A DNA stretch of 64,000 nt from Acidovorax_G lacteus (GTDB lineage: Bacteria; Pseudomonadota; Gammaproteobacteria; Burkholderiales; Burkholderiaceae_C), in contig NZ_BAABEX010000008.1 of NCBI RefSeq assembly GCF_039540375.1, forward strand, positions 69,215 to 133,214, written 5' to 3'. Shown here one piece after another: positions 46,043 to 55,280 of this stretch. Position 1 is the first letter of the stretch. Each line of letters begins with the position of its first letter. The notes beneath the pieces were generated by a model. It saw only the letters and a program-made list of their open reading frames with translations. It was not told the origin of the DNA and did not search any database. The position numbers were made by a program, and so were the translations under genes.

Positions 46043-46762
46043 ATGCCGATGCTGCACGCGCAGGCGCTGACCAAGTCCTACACCATGGGCGACCAGACCG
46101 TGCATGCGCTGCGGGGCGTGTCGCTGTCCATCGAGTCGGGCGAGTTCGTGGCCATCATGGGGGCTTCGGGCTCGGGCAAATCGACGCTGATGAACATCCT
46201 CGGTTGCCTGGACCAGCCCACCGGCGGCACGTACGCCCTGGACGGCCAGGCGGTCGAATCCTTGCGACCCGACGCGCTGGCGGCGCTGCGCAACCGCAGC
46301 ATCGGCTTTGTATTCCAGCAGTTCAACCTGCTGCCGCGCACTTCGGCGCTCGAAAACGTGGAGCTGCCCATGGTGTACGCCGGGGTGCGCGCTGCAGAGC
46401 GGCGTGCGCGGGCGCTGGCGGCACTGGAGCGGGTGGGCCTGGCAGCGCGGGCCGCGCACACGCCGGCCGAGCTGTCGGGTGGGCAGCAGCAGCGCGTGGC
46501 GATTGCGCGGGCGCTGGTCAATGCGCCGCGCCTCATCCTGGCCGATGAGCCCACTGGCGCGCTGGATTCGCAGACCTCGGACGACATCATGCGCTTGCTG
46601 GCCACGCTCAACGCCCAGGGCATGACGGTGGTGCTTGTCACCCACGAGCACGACGTGGCGGCCTGGGCGCGCAGACGCATCGTGTTCCGTGACGGGTTGA
46701 TCCAGGAAGACCGGGCGCAGCCGGGCCGTCCGGAGGCGACAGCGCTGGAGGCGCGCCCATGA
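46043..46762 (+). CDS. ABC transporter ATP-binding protein (MacB/LolD-like)
   Basis: A 239-residue ATPase with Walker A GASGSGKST near residue 40, signature LSGGQQQRVAIARAL, Walker B LILADEPTGALDS, and the switch histidine in VTHEHD, all diagnostic of the MacB/LolD subfamily. In E. coli MacB this domain is fused to the permease; here it is separate and overlaps the permease gene by 4 bases. Confidence 0.93.
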   Translation: MPMLHAQALTKSYTMGDQTVHALRGVSLSIESGEFVAIMGASGSGKSTLMNILGCLDQPTGGTYALDGQAVESLRPDALAALRNRSIGFVFQQFNLLPRTSALENVELPMVYAGVRAAERRARALAALERVGLAARAAHTPAELSGGQQQRVAIARALVNAPRLILADEPTGALDSQTSDDIMRLLATLNAQGMTVVLVTHEHDVAAWARRRIVFRDGLIQEDRAQPGRPEATALEARP

Positions 46763-47988
46763 ACCTCGCGGCGGCACTGCGTGCGGCCTGGCGGTCGCTC
46801 TCGGCCAATCTGCTGCGCAGCATGCTGACCATGCTGGGCATCATCATTGGTGTGGCGGCGGTCATCACCATGGTGGCGGTGGGCCGCGGGGCCACCGAGC
46901 GCGTACAGGCGCAGATGAAGGGGCTGGGCAGCAACATCCTGCTGGTGGTGCCGGGCAGCCTAAGCGCGGCCGGCGTGCGCCTGGGCGCGCAGACCCGGTC
47001 GCGCTTCACCGACGAGGACGCCGACGCAGTGGCCCGCGAGGTGCCCGAGGTGCAGGTGGCCGCGCCCTCTGCGCGCACCACGGCCCAGGCGGTGGCGCAG
47101 GGCGCGAACTGGAACACCACCATCTTCGGCACCACGAACGACTATCTCGACGTGCGCGAGTGGCCGCTGGCCGCGGGGCGCTTGTTCGAGCCCGCCGAGC
47201 AGCAAGGCTCGGCCAAGGTGGCCTGGCTGGGGCAAACGGCGGCCCAGGAACTGTTTGGCGACGACGACCCGCTGGGCCAGACGGTACGGGTGCGGGGGGT
47301 GCCGTTCACGGTGGTGGGTCTGCTGAGTGCCAAGGGACAGAACTCGGTCGGCCAGGACCAGGACGACATCGTGGTGGTGCCCATGTCCACCTTCCGCAAC
47401 CGCATCTGGAACGCTGGCGGCAATGTGCGCCGCATCTGGGCCATCCACATCAAGGTGCAGGCCGATGCGGACATGGCGCGGGCGGAGGAATCCATTCGCG
47501 AACTGCTGCGCCAGCGCCTGAAGGTGCCCGGGGGCGGTGACGACACCTTCAGCATCCGCAATCTGTCGGAGGTGCTGCAGGCCCAGGAGGCTTCGAGCCG
47601 CGTGATGACGTGGCTGCTGGCCGCCGTGGCGGGCGTAAGCCTGTTGGTGGGCGGTATCGGCATCATGAACATCATGCTGGTGAGCGTGACCGAGCGTACG
47701 CGTGAGATTGGCTTGCGCATGGCCGTGGGGGCCCGGGGGCGCGACATCCTCGCGCAGTTCCTGATCGAGGCCGTGACGCTGAGCGTGGTGGGCGGGGCCA
47801 TCGGCTTGGTACTTGGGGCCGCGGCCACCGCAGCGGTGGCGCACTTTGCGGGCTGGAGTGTGCGGCTGGACGCGGCCACCGTGCTGCTGGCGGTGGGTTT
47901 TTCGGGGGTCGTAGGCGTGTTTTTTGGCTATTACCCGGCTCGGCGGGCGGCGCGGCTGCTGCCTATTCAGGCTTTGCGCTACGAATGA
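46759..47988 (+). CDS. ABC transporter permease (MacB-like)
   Basis: A 409-residue permease with four membrane helices. The first helix (LLRSMLTMLGIIIGVAAVITMVAVG) precedes a large periplasmic MacB core (about residues 45-270), and three helices close the protein, including LLVGGIGIMNIMLVSVTERTREIG, the FtsX/MacB hallmark. With the two preceding genes it forms a tripartite exporter of peptides, siderophores or macrolide-type molecules; the substrate is not shown. Confidence 0.93.
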   Translation: MNLAAALRAAWRSLSANLLRSMLTMLGIIIGVAAVITMVAVGRGATERVQAQMKGLGSNILLVVPGSLSAAGVRLGAQTRSRFTDEDADAVAREVPEVQVAAPSARTTAQAVAQGANWNTTIFGTTNDYLDVREWPLAAGRLFEPAEQQGSAKVAWLGQTAAQELFGDDDPLGQTVRVRGVPFTVVGLLSAKGQNSVGQDQDDIVVVPMSTFRNRIWNAGGNVRRIWAIHIKVQADADMARAEESIRELLRQRLKVPGGGDDTFSIRNLSEVLQAQEASSRVMTWLLAAVAGVSLLVGGIGIMNIMLVSVTERTREIGLRMAVGARGRDILAQFLIEAVTLSVVGGAIGLVLGAAATAAVAHFAGWSVRLDAATVLLAVGFSGVVGVFFGYYPARRAARLLPIQALRYE

Positions 47989-48096
47989 TCGCTCCGCGCC
48001 GGAGCACCCGCCGCGGCTGGGTGGATGGGCGCCAGAGACCGGTGCGCGGGGGATAATCCGGGCTTTGCCGGCACAGCCGGATGCAAGGATCGCCTC

Positions 48097-48924
48097 GTGG
48101 ATATCGTTGTTCTCGTCAAGGCCGCCATCATGGGGGTGGTCGAAGGGCTCACGGAGTTTCTGCCCATCTCGTCCACCGGACATCTGATCCTGGCCGGCGC
48201 CTTGCTCGGTTTTGACGACGCCAAAGCCAAGGTGTTCGAGATTGCCATCCAGACAGGCGCGATCTTTGCCGTGATCCTCGTGTACTGGCAGCGCATCTGG
48301 AGCACGCTGGCCGGACTGCCCACCGAGCGGCAGGCGCAGCGTTTCAGCCTCAACGTAGCCATTGGCTTCTTCCCGGCGGTGTTGCTGGGGTTGCTGCTCG
48401 GCAAGGCCATCAAGGCGCACCTGTTCAACCCGCTGGTCGTGGCCACGACCTTCATCGTGGGTGGGTTCATCATCTTGTGGGCCGAGCGTCGTCCGGCTAC
48501 GGCCACACGCGTGCATTCGGTGGACGACATGACGCCCTGGGACGCGCTCAAGGTGGGCTTGGTGCAGTGCCTGGCGATGGTGCCGGGCACCAGTCGCAGC
48601 GGTGCGACCATCATCGGCGGCATGCTGTTGGGCCTCTCGCGCAAAGCGGCTACCGACTATTCGTTCTTTCTTGCAATCCCGACGCTGATCGGCGCAGGTG
48701 CCTACAGCGTGTACAAGGAGCGCGACCTGATCAGCATGGCCGACCTTCCGATGTTTGCCACCGGCCTGGTGTTTTCTTTCCTGAGCGCCTGGCTGTGCGT
48801 GCGCTGGCTGCTGCGCTACATCAGTACCCACAGCTTTGTGCCGTTTGCCTACTACCGCATTGTGTTCGGCGTCATCGTGCTCTTCACAGCCTGGACGGGA
48901 TGGGTGCAATGGACCCCGCATTGA
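48097..48924 (+). CDS. uppP: Undecaprenyl-diphosphate phosphatase (BacA/UppP)
   Basis: A 275-residue inner-membrane enzyme that regenerates undecaprenyl phosphate, the lipid carrier for cell-wall synthesis; its activity also gives bacitracin tolerance. Both catalytic motifs are present: EGLTEFLPISSTGHL near the N-terminus and VPGTSRSGATIIGGMLLG in the middle. About eight hydrophobic segments are seen. The start is a GTG with an AAGGA site; the full length agrees with the family. Confidence 0.95.
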   Translation: MDIVVLVKAAIMGVVEGLTEFLPISSTGHLILAGALLGFDDAKAKVFEIAIQTGAIFAVILVYWQRIWSTLAGLPTERQAQRFSLNVAIGFFPAVLLGLLLGKAIKAHLFNPLVVATTFIVGGFIILWAERRPATATRVHSVDDMTPWDALKVGLVQCLAMVPGTSRSGATIIGGMLLGLSRKAATDYSFFLAIPTLIGAGAYSVYKERDLISMADLPMFATGLVFSFLSAWLCVRWLLRYISTHSFVPFAYYRIVFGVIVLFTAWTGWVQWTPH

Positions 48925-49823
48925 GGCCGGTCGCACAGCTGGGGTGGGCCTGCGCGGTGCGCAGCCTGTGGGTACTGGCGGCGGTGCCGAGCATGGCCAT
49001 GGCGCAGGACCCTGACCGTACGCAGCCTTCTGGGGTGCCTGCACAAGCTGTGTCTGCACCGTCGGACGCTGCTGCCGCCGCGCCGCCTGTGCGCCTGCAC
49101 TATGTGTTGGGCGGTATCGCGAGCGCAAGCCCGGACTATCCGGGCAGCGAACGTCGCGGCTACGGGCTGCGTCCTGCGTGGGCGATTGAGTACGGACGGT
49201 TTCGCTTGAGCACCTCGCGTGGCAGTGCCCTCATGGGACACGGGCTGGGCGGACAGGAGTCTGGCGCGAGCGCCACGCTCGCAGACGGAGAGCGCTTCCA
49301 GCTGCGCGCAGGGTTGCGAATCGACCAGGGACGCGATGGTGATGAGTCGCCCCGCCTGGTCGGACTGCCCGAAGTGCGCAGCACCCTGCGCCTTCGGATG
49401 TCGGTCGGGTATGAGATCACTCGGCGTTGGTCGGTTGGCCTGGGGGTGTCGCAAGACCTGCTCGGCCGTGAAGGTGGAGGGCAGGCGTCGGTGTCGTTCG
49501 GCTACGCGCTGCCACTCTCGGACGCTACGCGCCTGAGCCTGGGCGCAGGCCTGCACTGGGCCGACGGCACCTACATGCGCACCCAGTACGGCGTACCGAC
49601 GTCGGCAGCGGGCAGCAGCCCGTTGCCCGCCTACATTCCCAAGGCCGGCTGGTACAACGCCGACGCGGGCGTGGAAGTGATGCATGCCCTGGGCCGCCAC
49701 TGGGTCGCGCTGGGCGGCGTTCGGGTGTCGCAGTTGCAGGGCGCCGCACGGCACAGCCCCCTGACGGTGGAGCCCTTTGGGTACTCGGTATCGGTGGGCT
49801 TGGCTTACCGCTGCTGCCGCTGA
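48909..49823 (+). CDS. MipA/OmpV-family outer-membrane protein
   Basis: A 304-residue protein with a signal peptide (WVLAAVPSMAMAQ) and a beta-barrel with alternating hydrophobic residues ending in an aromatic strand. The opening HYVLGGIASASPDYPGSERRGYGLRPAWAIEYGRFRLS resembles MipA/OmpV proteins, which act as scaffolds for murein synthesis or as porin-like barrels. The start overlaps the uppP stop by 16 bases (or 25 from an ATG at 48900), so it is likely coupled to uppP. Confidence 0.82.
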   Translation: MDPALRPVAQLGWACAVRSLWVLAAVPSMAMAQDPDRTQPSGVPAQAVSAPSDAAAAAPPVRLHYVLGGIASASPDYPGSERRGYGLRPAWAIEYGRFRLSTSRGSALMGHGLGGQESGASATLADGERFQLRAGLRIDQGRDGDESPRLVGLPEVRSTLRLRMSVGYEITRRWSVGLGVSQDLLGREGGGQASVSFGYALPLSDATRLSLGAGLHWADGTYMRTQYGVPTSAAGSSPLPAYIPKAGWYNADAGVEVMHALGRHWVALGGVRVSQLQGAARHSPLTVEPFGYSVSVGLAYRCCR

Positions 49824-49853
49824 CACGCCTCTGCGCTGCGAATGTCCCGCGGC

Positions 49854-51641
49854 TCAGTTGGAGGACAGGGCCAGGTCTCCAGTGTTGCGTCGCAGACAGA
49901 ACTTGCCGCTCTGCTTGCCGCTGTACATGGCCGCATCGGCCAGCTTGAGCAGACCGCCAGGGTCGGTGCTGTCGATCGGGGCAATGGCGTAACCGATGGT
50001 CAGCCCGACCTGCACCTGGATGGAGCCCAGGGCAAACGGTGCATGGAAGGCGTCCAGCAGTTTCGAGCCCAGGTCGTGTGCCTGCTGCTCTCCTTGCAGG
50101 TGCGTGGCCATGATCACGAACTCATCGCCGCCCATGCGGGCAATCACGTCCGATTGGCGTACATGGCCCTGGAGACGACGGGTCACTGCCACCAGCAGCT
50201 CGTCGCCTACATCGTGTCCATGGCGATCATTGACGGGCTTGAAGCCGTCGAGGTCCATCACGTACACCGCCACCATGCGCTCGTTGGTACTACGTGAGAG
50301 CGCGCTGGACAGCGCCATCTGTAGCCCGCGGCGATTGGGCAGCCCCGTCAGCGGGTCGGTGTGCGCGAGCGAGTGCATGGCGTCCCGCTCGCGGCTTGCC
50401 ACCAGGGCGGCCTTGTGCACGGCCTGCGTGCGCAGCCCAAGCACGCGCAGGAACAGCAGCATGTCGAGGGTCGCACCAAACTGGAAGGAATGCATGGTCC
50501 AGAAGTTGACCGGCATCCACCCGTTGATTACGCCAATGACCACGGCCGTGGCGACGAAATACACCACCCAGGCGGTCAGCAGGGTGGAGCCAATGGCATC
50601 ACCCGCCCGGGTGCGCCGCAGCGCACCGGGGATGCCCATCAGCGCCGGCACCAGGCCCAGGATACTCACCACGCCCGCAATCACGCGCGTGCTCAGAACG
50701 TCCAGGGCATACAGCAGCGCCAGCGTACAGCACAGCACAGCACCGCCCCGCATCCAGCGCAGAAAGCGGCTGCGCGGAAGATGGCCCGCCAGTGTCTGGC
50801 TGATGAACAGAAACGAGCCTGTGGTGGCCATGAGGGCCGACAGGCCGGCCGCGTGTTCGGTGAACCACAGGCTGTCGGTCCATAGGTACTGGCGTCCTAT
50901 ACCGAAGAGGTGCAAGGAAAACAGCAGGCTTCCAGCGGTCAGCAGCGCGTACTGCCCGAAGAGCACTTCTCGCGTGCTGGCCCATTGTGCAAGGCTGTAG
51001 AAGATCAGACACAGCGCCAGGCCCGTGAGCACGCCTTGCAGCATCTGCTCGTCCACCGCGTGCGCCAGAAGCGCCGAAGGGGTGTGCAGCGAGATCGGGA
51101 GGATCATGGCCGCCCGGGTCTCCACCCGCAGGATCAGGTCGTAGCGCTCCCCAGGCACCAGTTCGAACATCACTGCATGGCTGCGGGTGCGCAGCGGACG
51201 CTCGTCGAACTCAATGGCACTGCCCAACACCACATGGCGCAGCAGCGCGCCGTTGCGAACCAGATGGACGTCGATACGGTTCAAGTCCGGATGGTCGATG
51301 TCCAGAGCCCACTGCCCTTGCGAAGCGAAGTCCACCACCATGGGTACGCGTAGCCATACGGCATCGGGGCGCACCCCAAGCGCACCACCCCGGTGCGGAG
51401 GCTCCTGCCAGCGGTCGGGTGCCTTCAGCACGTCCTGGATGCTGAGGGTGCGTGTCGGATCCGTTTGCATCGACAGCACCGGCCACGCCTTCAGTGTCCC
51501 TTGCGCATCGCGCAGTTGCAGTGCCGCGGGCTCGGCGGCCTGCACAGACGGCACTCCTACCAGGAGGCACGCCAGCAGCAGGCACAGGCCGACCCACGCG
51601 CCCAGGGCGCGACGAATGGAGAGGCTCAAAACCAGCTGCAT
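49854..51641 (-). CDS. 7TM-DISM sensor diguanylate cyclase (paralogue A)
   Basis: A 595-residue membrane protein that should make cyclic di-GMP. A signal peptide is followed by a periplasmic 7TMR-DISM extracellular domain (about 40-190), seven membrane helices (about 200-400) and a cytoplasmic GGDEF domain. The active site is intact: MDLDGFKPVNDRHGHDVGDELL and RMGGDEF. The start at 51641 gives a normal signal peptide; no clear ribosome site is seen. It is a paralogue of the next gene in the same order of domains. Confidence 0.9.
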   Translation of the reverse strand: MQLVLSLSIRRALGAWVGLCLLLACLLVGVPSVQAAEPAALQLRDAQGTLKAWPVLSMQTDPTRTLSIQDVLKAPDRWQEPPHRGGALGVRPDAVWLRVPMVVDFASQGQWALDIDHPDLNRIDVHLVRNGALLRHVVLGSAIEFDERPLRTRSHAVMFELVPGERYDLILRVETRAAMILPISLHTPSALLAHAVDEQMLQGVLTGLALCLIFYSLAQWASTREVLFGQYALLTAGSLLFSLHLFGIGRQYLWTDSLWFTEHAAGLSALMATTGSFLFISQTLAGHLPRSRFLRWMRGGAVLCCTLALLYALDVLSTRVIAGVVSILGLVPALMGIPGALRRTRAGDAIGSTLLTAWVVYFVATAVVIGVINGWMPVNFWTMHSFQFGATLDMLLFLRVLGLRTQAVHKAALVASRERDAMHSLAHTDPLTGLPNRRGLQMALSSALSRSTNERMVAVYVMDLDGFKPVNDRHGHDVGDELLVAVTRRLQGHVRQSDVIARMGGDEFVIMATHLQGEQQAHDLGSKLLDAFHAPFALGSIQVQVGLTIGYAIAPIDSTDPGGLLKLADAAMYSGKQSGKFCLRRNTGDLALSSN

Positions 51642-51936
51642 GGCGGAAATGACGGGGCGGCCAAGGGGGGTGGGGGGCGTCACGGTGCGCGCAAGGTGGG
51701 CGCCTATGCACACTGCGACATGCGTTCGTGCGTGCGACAGCATCGCACGAGAGCGCGTGCGGGTGAAGTGCTTACTCCAGAGAAGGGCATGTCGAACCGT
51801 CGCGGCACGTGCGCGTGAAACATTTGTATCAAATATTACCGGAGTCGTGTGACGACAGGAGGCATGAACCGCCGCGCAAGGGTTCGGGATTGCCCGATAG
51901 CGTACGCGCTTGGCCTGCACTAGGGCCTTGTGGTGA
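51642..51936. other. Intergenic region upstream of 7TM-DISM cyclase A
   Basis: No gene is seen. It holds the AT-rich motif TTTGTATCAAATATTACC (51833-51850), the only promoter-like stretch, which shares TTTGTATCA with the cruF upstream region (56102-56110). Confidence 0.5.
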
Positions 51937-53814
51937 CTATTCCACTGCTGGCACGCTGCTCTGCCGTGGCGCGGGAGCGGTGTGACGGCGCAAGCAGAAA
52001 CGTCCGTCCTGTTTGCCGCGGTACATGGCCGCGTCGGCCTGCTTGACCAGTTCCTGGGCGGTTTGCGCATCCTGCGGGGCCAAGGCGTAGCCCACGGTCA
52101 GTCCGAGCTGTAAGGAAAGAGGACCGATCAGGAACGGGGCCTCCATGGCTGCGACCAGTTGCTCGCCCAACTGCTGGGCGTCCTGCGCGCTGTGCAGGCT
52201 GCGGGCCAGCACGAGAAATTCGTCGCCACCCACCCGTGCGATCAAGTCGGGGTAGCGAACACGCTCGCTCAAACGTCTGGCCACGGCCTCCAGCAGTTCG
52301 TCGCCTACGTCGTGACCATGCTGGTCGTTGACGGGCTTGAAGCCATCCAAGTCCAGTACGTACACCGCAAGAGGGCGTTCGGACGTGGCCGTCAGCATGG
52401 CAGCGCTCAGCGGGCCCTGCAGGCCACGGCGGTTCGGCAGGCCAGTGAGAGGGTCCGTGTGGGCCAGAACCCGCATCGCGTCGCGCTCCTGAGCGGCCAG
52501 CCGCGCTTCGTCGCGCACGGCCTTGGCGCGCAGGCCCAGTACGCGCAGAAACAGCAGCATGTCGATGGTGGCTCCGAATTGAAAGGCGTGGAGGCTCCAG
52601 AACTGGGCTGGCACCCACCCCTGGGCCAGGGCCACCATGACCCCTGCACCGGCGCCATAAGCGGTCCAGGCCCAAAGCAACGGTGTGCCGATGGGGTCGC
52701 CCTCGCGCACGCGTCGCCAGGCCCGCGGCAGACTCAGCAAGGAGGGGAGCATGCCTGTCAGGCTCATGAAGGCCGTCGCCATGGGCACGTTGACCCAGCC
52801 TGCCAGCGTGCCGCCCGCAGCGACGATCGTGACGAGCGCGCCGGTGTGCATGCTGCGCGCATAACGGCTTTGCACATCGTGTCCGGCGAGCACGTGCCTC
52901 AAAAACAGGTATGAGCCCGCGAGGGCAATCAGTCCGCAGACGGGCGCGATCCGCTGCTCGATCCAGGGCTGCTGTCCCCACAAAAATTGCCCGCCCACAC
53001 TGAAAAATTGCAGCAAAAACCCGGCACTGCCCACGACCACCATGGCGTAGTAGCCGAACATCCGGTCGCGCTGTGTGATCCATTGCAGCAGGCTGTATGC
53101 GATCAGGCCGAGAGCCAGGCCTTGCAGCACACCCTGCAGCATCTGTTCCCGCAACGAACGCAACAAGTACTGCGGCAGCGTAGCCACCTGGAGCGGCAGG
53201 ATCATGGGCCCGTGGGTACGTACCCGCAGCAGCAGTTCGTGCGATTGGCCTGGCTCCAGCTGGAGCAGCATGGTGGGGGTGCGCGCGTTCAACCCGTGGT
53301 CGGTCGCCGCACGGCTGTAGCCCAGCAACACTGTCTGCACCACAGCGCTGCCCCGTATCAGGTAGAAGTCCACCTCTCGAAGCGACCCGTAGTCGAGACT
53401 TGCGACCCACTCGTGCGTGGCCGAGGCCTCCGAGACCTGCAACGGCACACGGACCCACACCGCGTCGGTGCGCACACCCAACGAGCCGCCGCGGTGCGGC
53501 GGGGCCTCAAAACGCCAGCGCTCGGCGACCAATTGCTCTGCTGTGTGGGTGCCCGATGCGTCGAAATGCACCGTAGCCACCGTCCAGGCATCCTGCAGTG
53601 CGGCCGTGGGCCGCAATTCCAATGCGGCGGGCGAAGCCGCAGCAGGGCCTCCACATGCCAGCAGGAGCCAGCACAGCGTCCAGAGCCTGGCAGATCCGCC
53701 CACCCAAACGCCTGCGATCATGCAGCGCAGTCGGGTCACGACGACGTGGGCGAGAGCAGTGAGTCGCTCCAGAGCCATCGGGCTGGTGCAGGCCGTACCA
53801 AGGCCGTTGCTCAA
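51937..53814 (-). CDS. 7TM-DISM sensor diguanylate cyclase (paralogue B)
   Basis: A protein of up to 625 residues with the same layout as paralogue A: signal peptide, periplasmic DISM domain with FEAPPHRGGSLGVRTDAVWVRVP, seven membrane helices and a C-terminal GGDEF domain (VLDLDGFKPVNDQHGHDVGDELL, RVGGDEF). The first frame position is a TTG at 53814 that overlaps the stop of the upstream oxygenase gene by 4 bases, which suggests coupling; ATGs at 53778 or 53721 give a more usual signal peptide. It is the last gene of the cruF-mpaB operon. Confidence 0.88.
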   Translation of the reverse strand: MSNGLGTACTSPMALERLTALAHVVVTRLRCMIAGVWVGGSARLWTLCWLLLACGGPAAASPAALELRPTAALQDAWTVATVHFDASGTHTAEQLVAERWRFEAPPHRGGSLGVRTDAVWVRVPLQVSEASATHEWVASLDYGSLREVDFYLIRGSAVVQTVLLGYSRAATDHGLNARTPTMLLQLEPGQSHELLLRVRTHGPMILPLQVATLPQYLLRSLREQMLQGVLQGLALGLIAYSLLQWITQRDRMFGYYAMVVVGSAGFLLQFFSVGGQFLWGQQPWIEQRIAPVCGLIALAGSYLFLRHVLAGHDVQSRYARSMHTGALVTIVAAGGTLAGWVNVPMATAFMSLTGMLPSLLSLPRAWRRVREGDPIGTPLLWAWTAYGAGAGVMVALAQGWVPAQFWSLHAFQFGATIDMLLFLRVLGLRAKAVRDEARLAAQERDAMRVLAHTDPLTGLPNRRGLQGPLSAAMLTATSERPLAVYVLDLDGFKPVNDQHGHDVGDELLEAVARRLSERVRYPDLIARVGGDEFLVLARSLHSAQDAQQLGEQLVAAMEAPFLIGPLSLQLGLTVGYALAPQDAQTAQELVKQADAAMYRGKQDGRFCLRRHTAPAPRQSSVPAVE

Positions 53815-55280
53815 GGGGTCTGACGAGAGGCCTGTGCAGCGGTGCGCTTCCCGAGACCGTGGCTCCAGGTGCCATCGGTGGTCAGCCGGTCTTCAAGCTG
53901 GTTCAGCCAGCCTGGGGCGTGCGGGTCGTCGCTCCAGCTGTGGACCACCCCGTCCACCTGGTTTAGCAGGGCGTCAGGCAATTGCAGGGGGCGGGTCTGA
54001 CTGAGCAGTACGCGGCTCATGAAGTGATAGCCCAGCACCCGGGTGATGCTTCGGGTGATGGAGAACTGGGGCGACACGCATCGGACGACGGTGTCGATGA
54101 TGCGTGCCAGGCCCATGACGGTCCAGAAGCCGAATCTGGACAGCCATGACGCATGCGCCTGGAGTTGCAAGTCGCGCGCCGTGGTACGACCGCACAGGAA
54201 ACGCGTCAGCAGCACGGGCCAAGGGCGGATCACCTGCCAGGGCAGTGACTGGGCCATGGTGTTCATGAGAGCCGCGCCTAGCGATGGGCGAGGGTCCGGG
54301 GTCACCGGGTCGGCACGGCCGCGCATCTGCATCTGGTCAAACAGTGTTTCGGCTTGCTCCATCGAGTGCGCCATGAGTTCAGGCTGGATGCCGAGCACAT
54401 GGCCCACCACGTTCCAGGCGTGCAGGTACGCTTCCTCATCCGCCGCGGAGAGCCCGATGCCCAGCCGACGCAGGCCCCGCAGAAAGACGTAGTGAAAGGT
54501 CAGTAGCGTGTAGGCCAGCTCTTCCTGGTTACAGGGCAGGGCGTCCGCCGACAAGTCCCAGCCGCGCGCCTGCAGCACCTCGTACATGGTGGGTTTGCGG
54601 TGCGCTGGCAGGGGCAGCGCAGCCACCAGCCCGGTGCTGGGCAGGGCTCCACCGGCACGCCACTCCCGGACCTTGTCCTGCGGCGTTCCGCGCAGAATGA
54701 GGTGGCGGATGGTGGCGTGGATCAGCCGCACCTTCAGGATCTGCGCAAGGCCGGCTCCCTCTGGCCGGGTCAGTCCACCCTGCATCATCACCGGGAAGAT
54801 CATCGCTGCGGTGGACCGGATGCGGTACTCGGTATGCGCCTCCAGTTGCCCTGCCGCATGCAGCACGGCGGACAGATCGGGCAGCACATAGCACTCGGGA
54901 AGGCTGGCGCAGAACAGCAGAATGCACGAGAGCGCTCCGTGCTCCATGAACACGCGTTCGGCGCGTTCAATCTTGAGTGGCTCGGCCCAGCCAGGCAGCA
55001 CCTGGGCAAGGCGCACGTATTGCCGCAAGGCCATCGCGAGGTCTGCATCGCCCGCGATGGTGTCGGGTGCCCAGGCTTGCAGACTGGCGTTGTCCGTCCA
55101 CTGCGCGAAGCATTCGTTGACGGCCGCAATGCGCTGCCATTGCTGTTCGGTTGCGCCCTCGGCTGCGCTCGCCCAGGGACCAAAAATCTTGGCCACGGTA
55201 GCGTCGGCCAAGGGGTCGGCCTCAAACTGCATCGCGTCGAGGCGCGAGTCGGTGAAGGTGCGGGGCGGCAAGGGATGCAT
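53811..55280 (-). CDS. MpaB/Lcp-type oxygenase (DUF2236)
   Basis: A 489-residue protein of the MpaB/latex-clearing-protein superfamily, which binds a b-type haem. The family core is recognisable in KVRLIHATIRHLIL and, later, EELAYTLLTFHYVFLRGLRRLGI, with candidate haem-ligand histidines in each. Lcp relatives cleave isoprenoid double bonds, but most DUF2236 proteins have no proven substrate. The start is the ATG at 55280 that overlaps the cruF stop (TGATG); a GTG lies one codon earlier. No signal peptide is evident. Position between a carotenoid gene and a cyclase gene hints at isoprenoid or carotenoid oxidation. Confidence 0.8.
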   Translation of the reverse strand: MHPLPPRTFTDSRLDAMQFEADPLADATVAKIFGPWASAAEGATEQQWQRIAAVNECFAQWTDNASLQAWAPDTIAGDADLAMALRQYVRLAQVLPGWAEPLKIERAERVFMEHGALSCILLFCASLPECYVLPDLSAVLHAAGQLEAHTEYRIRSTAAMIFPVMMQGGLTRPEGAGLAQILKVRLIHATIRHLILRGTPQDKVREWRAGGALPSTGLVAALPLPAHRKPTMYEVLQARGWDLSADALPCNQEELAYTLLTFHYVFLRGLRRLGIGLSAADEEAYLHAWNVVGHVLGIQPELMAHSMEQAETLFDQMQMRGRADPVTPDPRPSLGAALMNTMAQSLPWQVIRPWPVLLTRFLCGRTTARDLQLQAHASWLSRFGFWTVMGLARIIDTVVRCVSPQFSITRSITRVLGYHFMSRVLLSQTRPLQLPDALLNQVDGVVHSWSDDPHAPGWLNQLEDRLTTDGTWSHGLGKRTAAQASRQTP

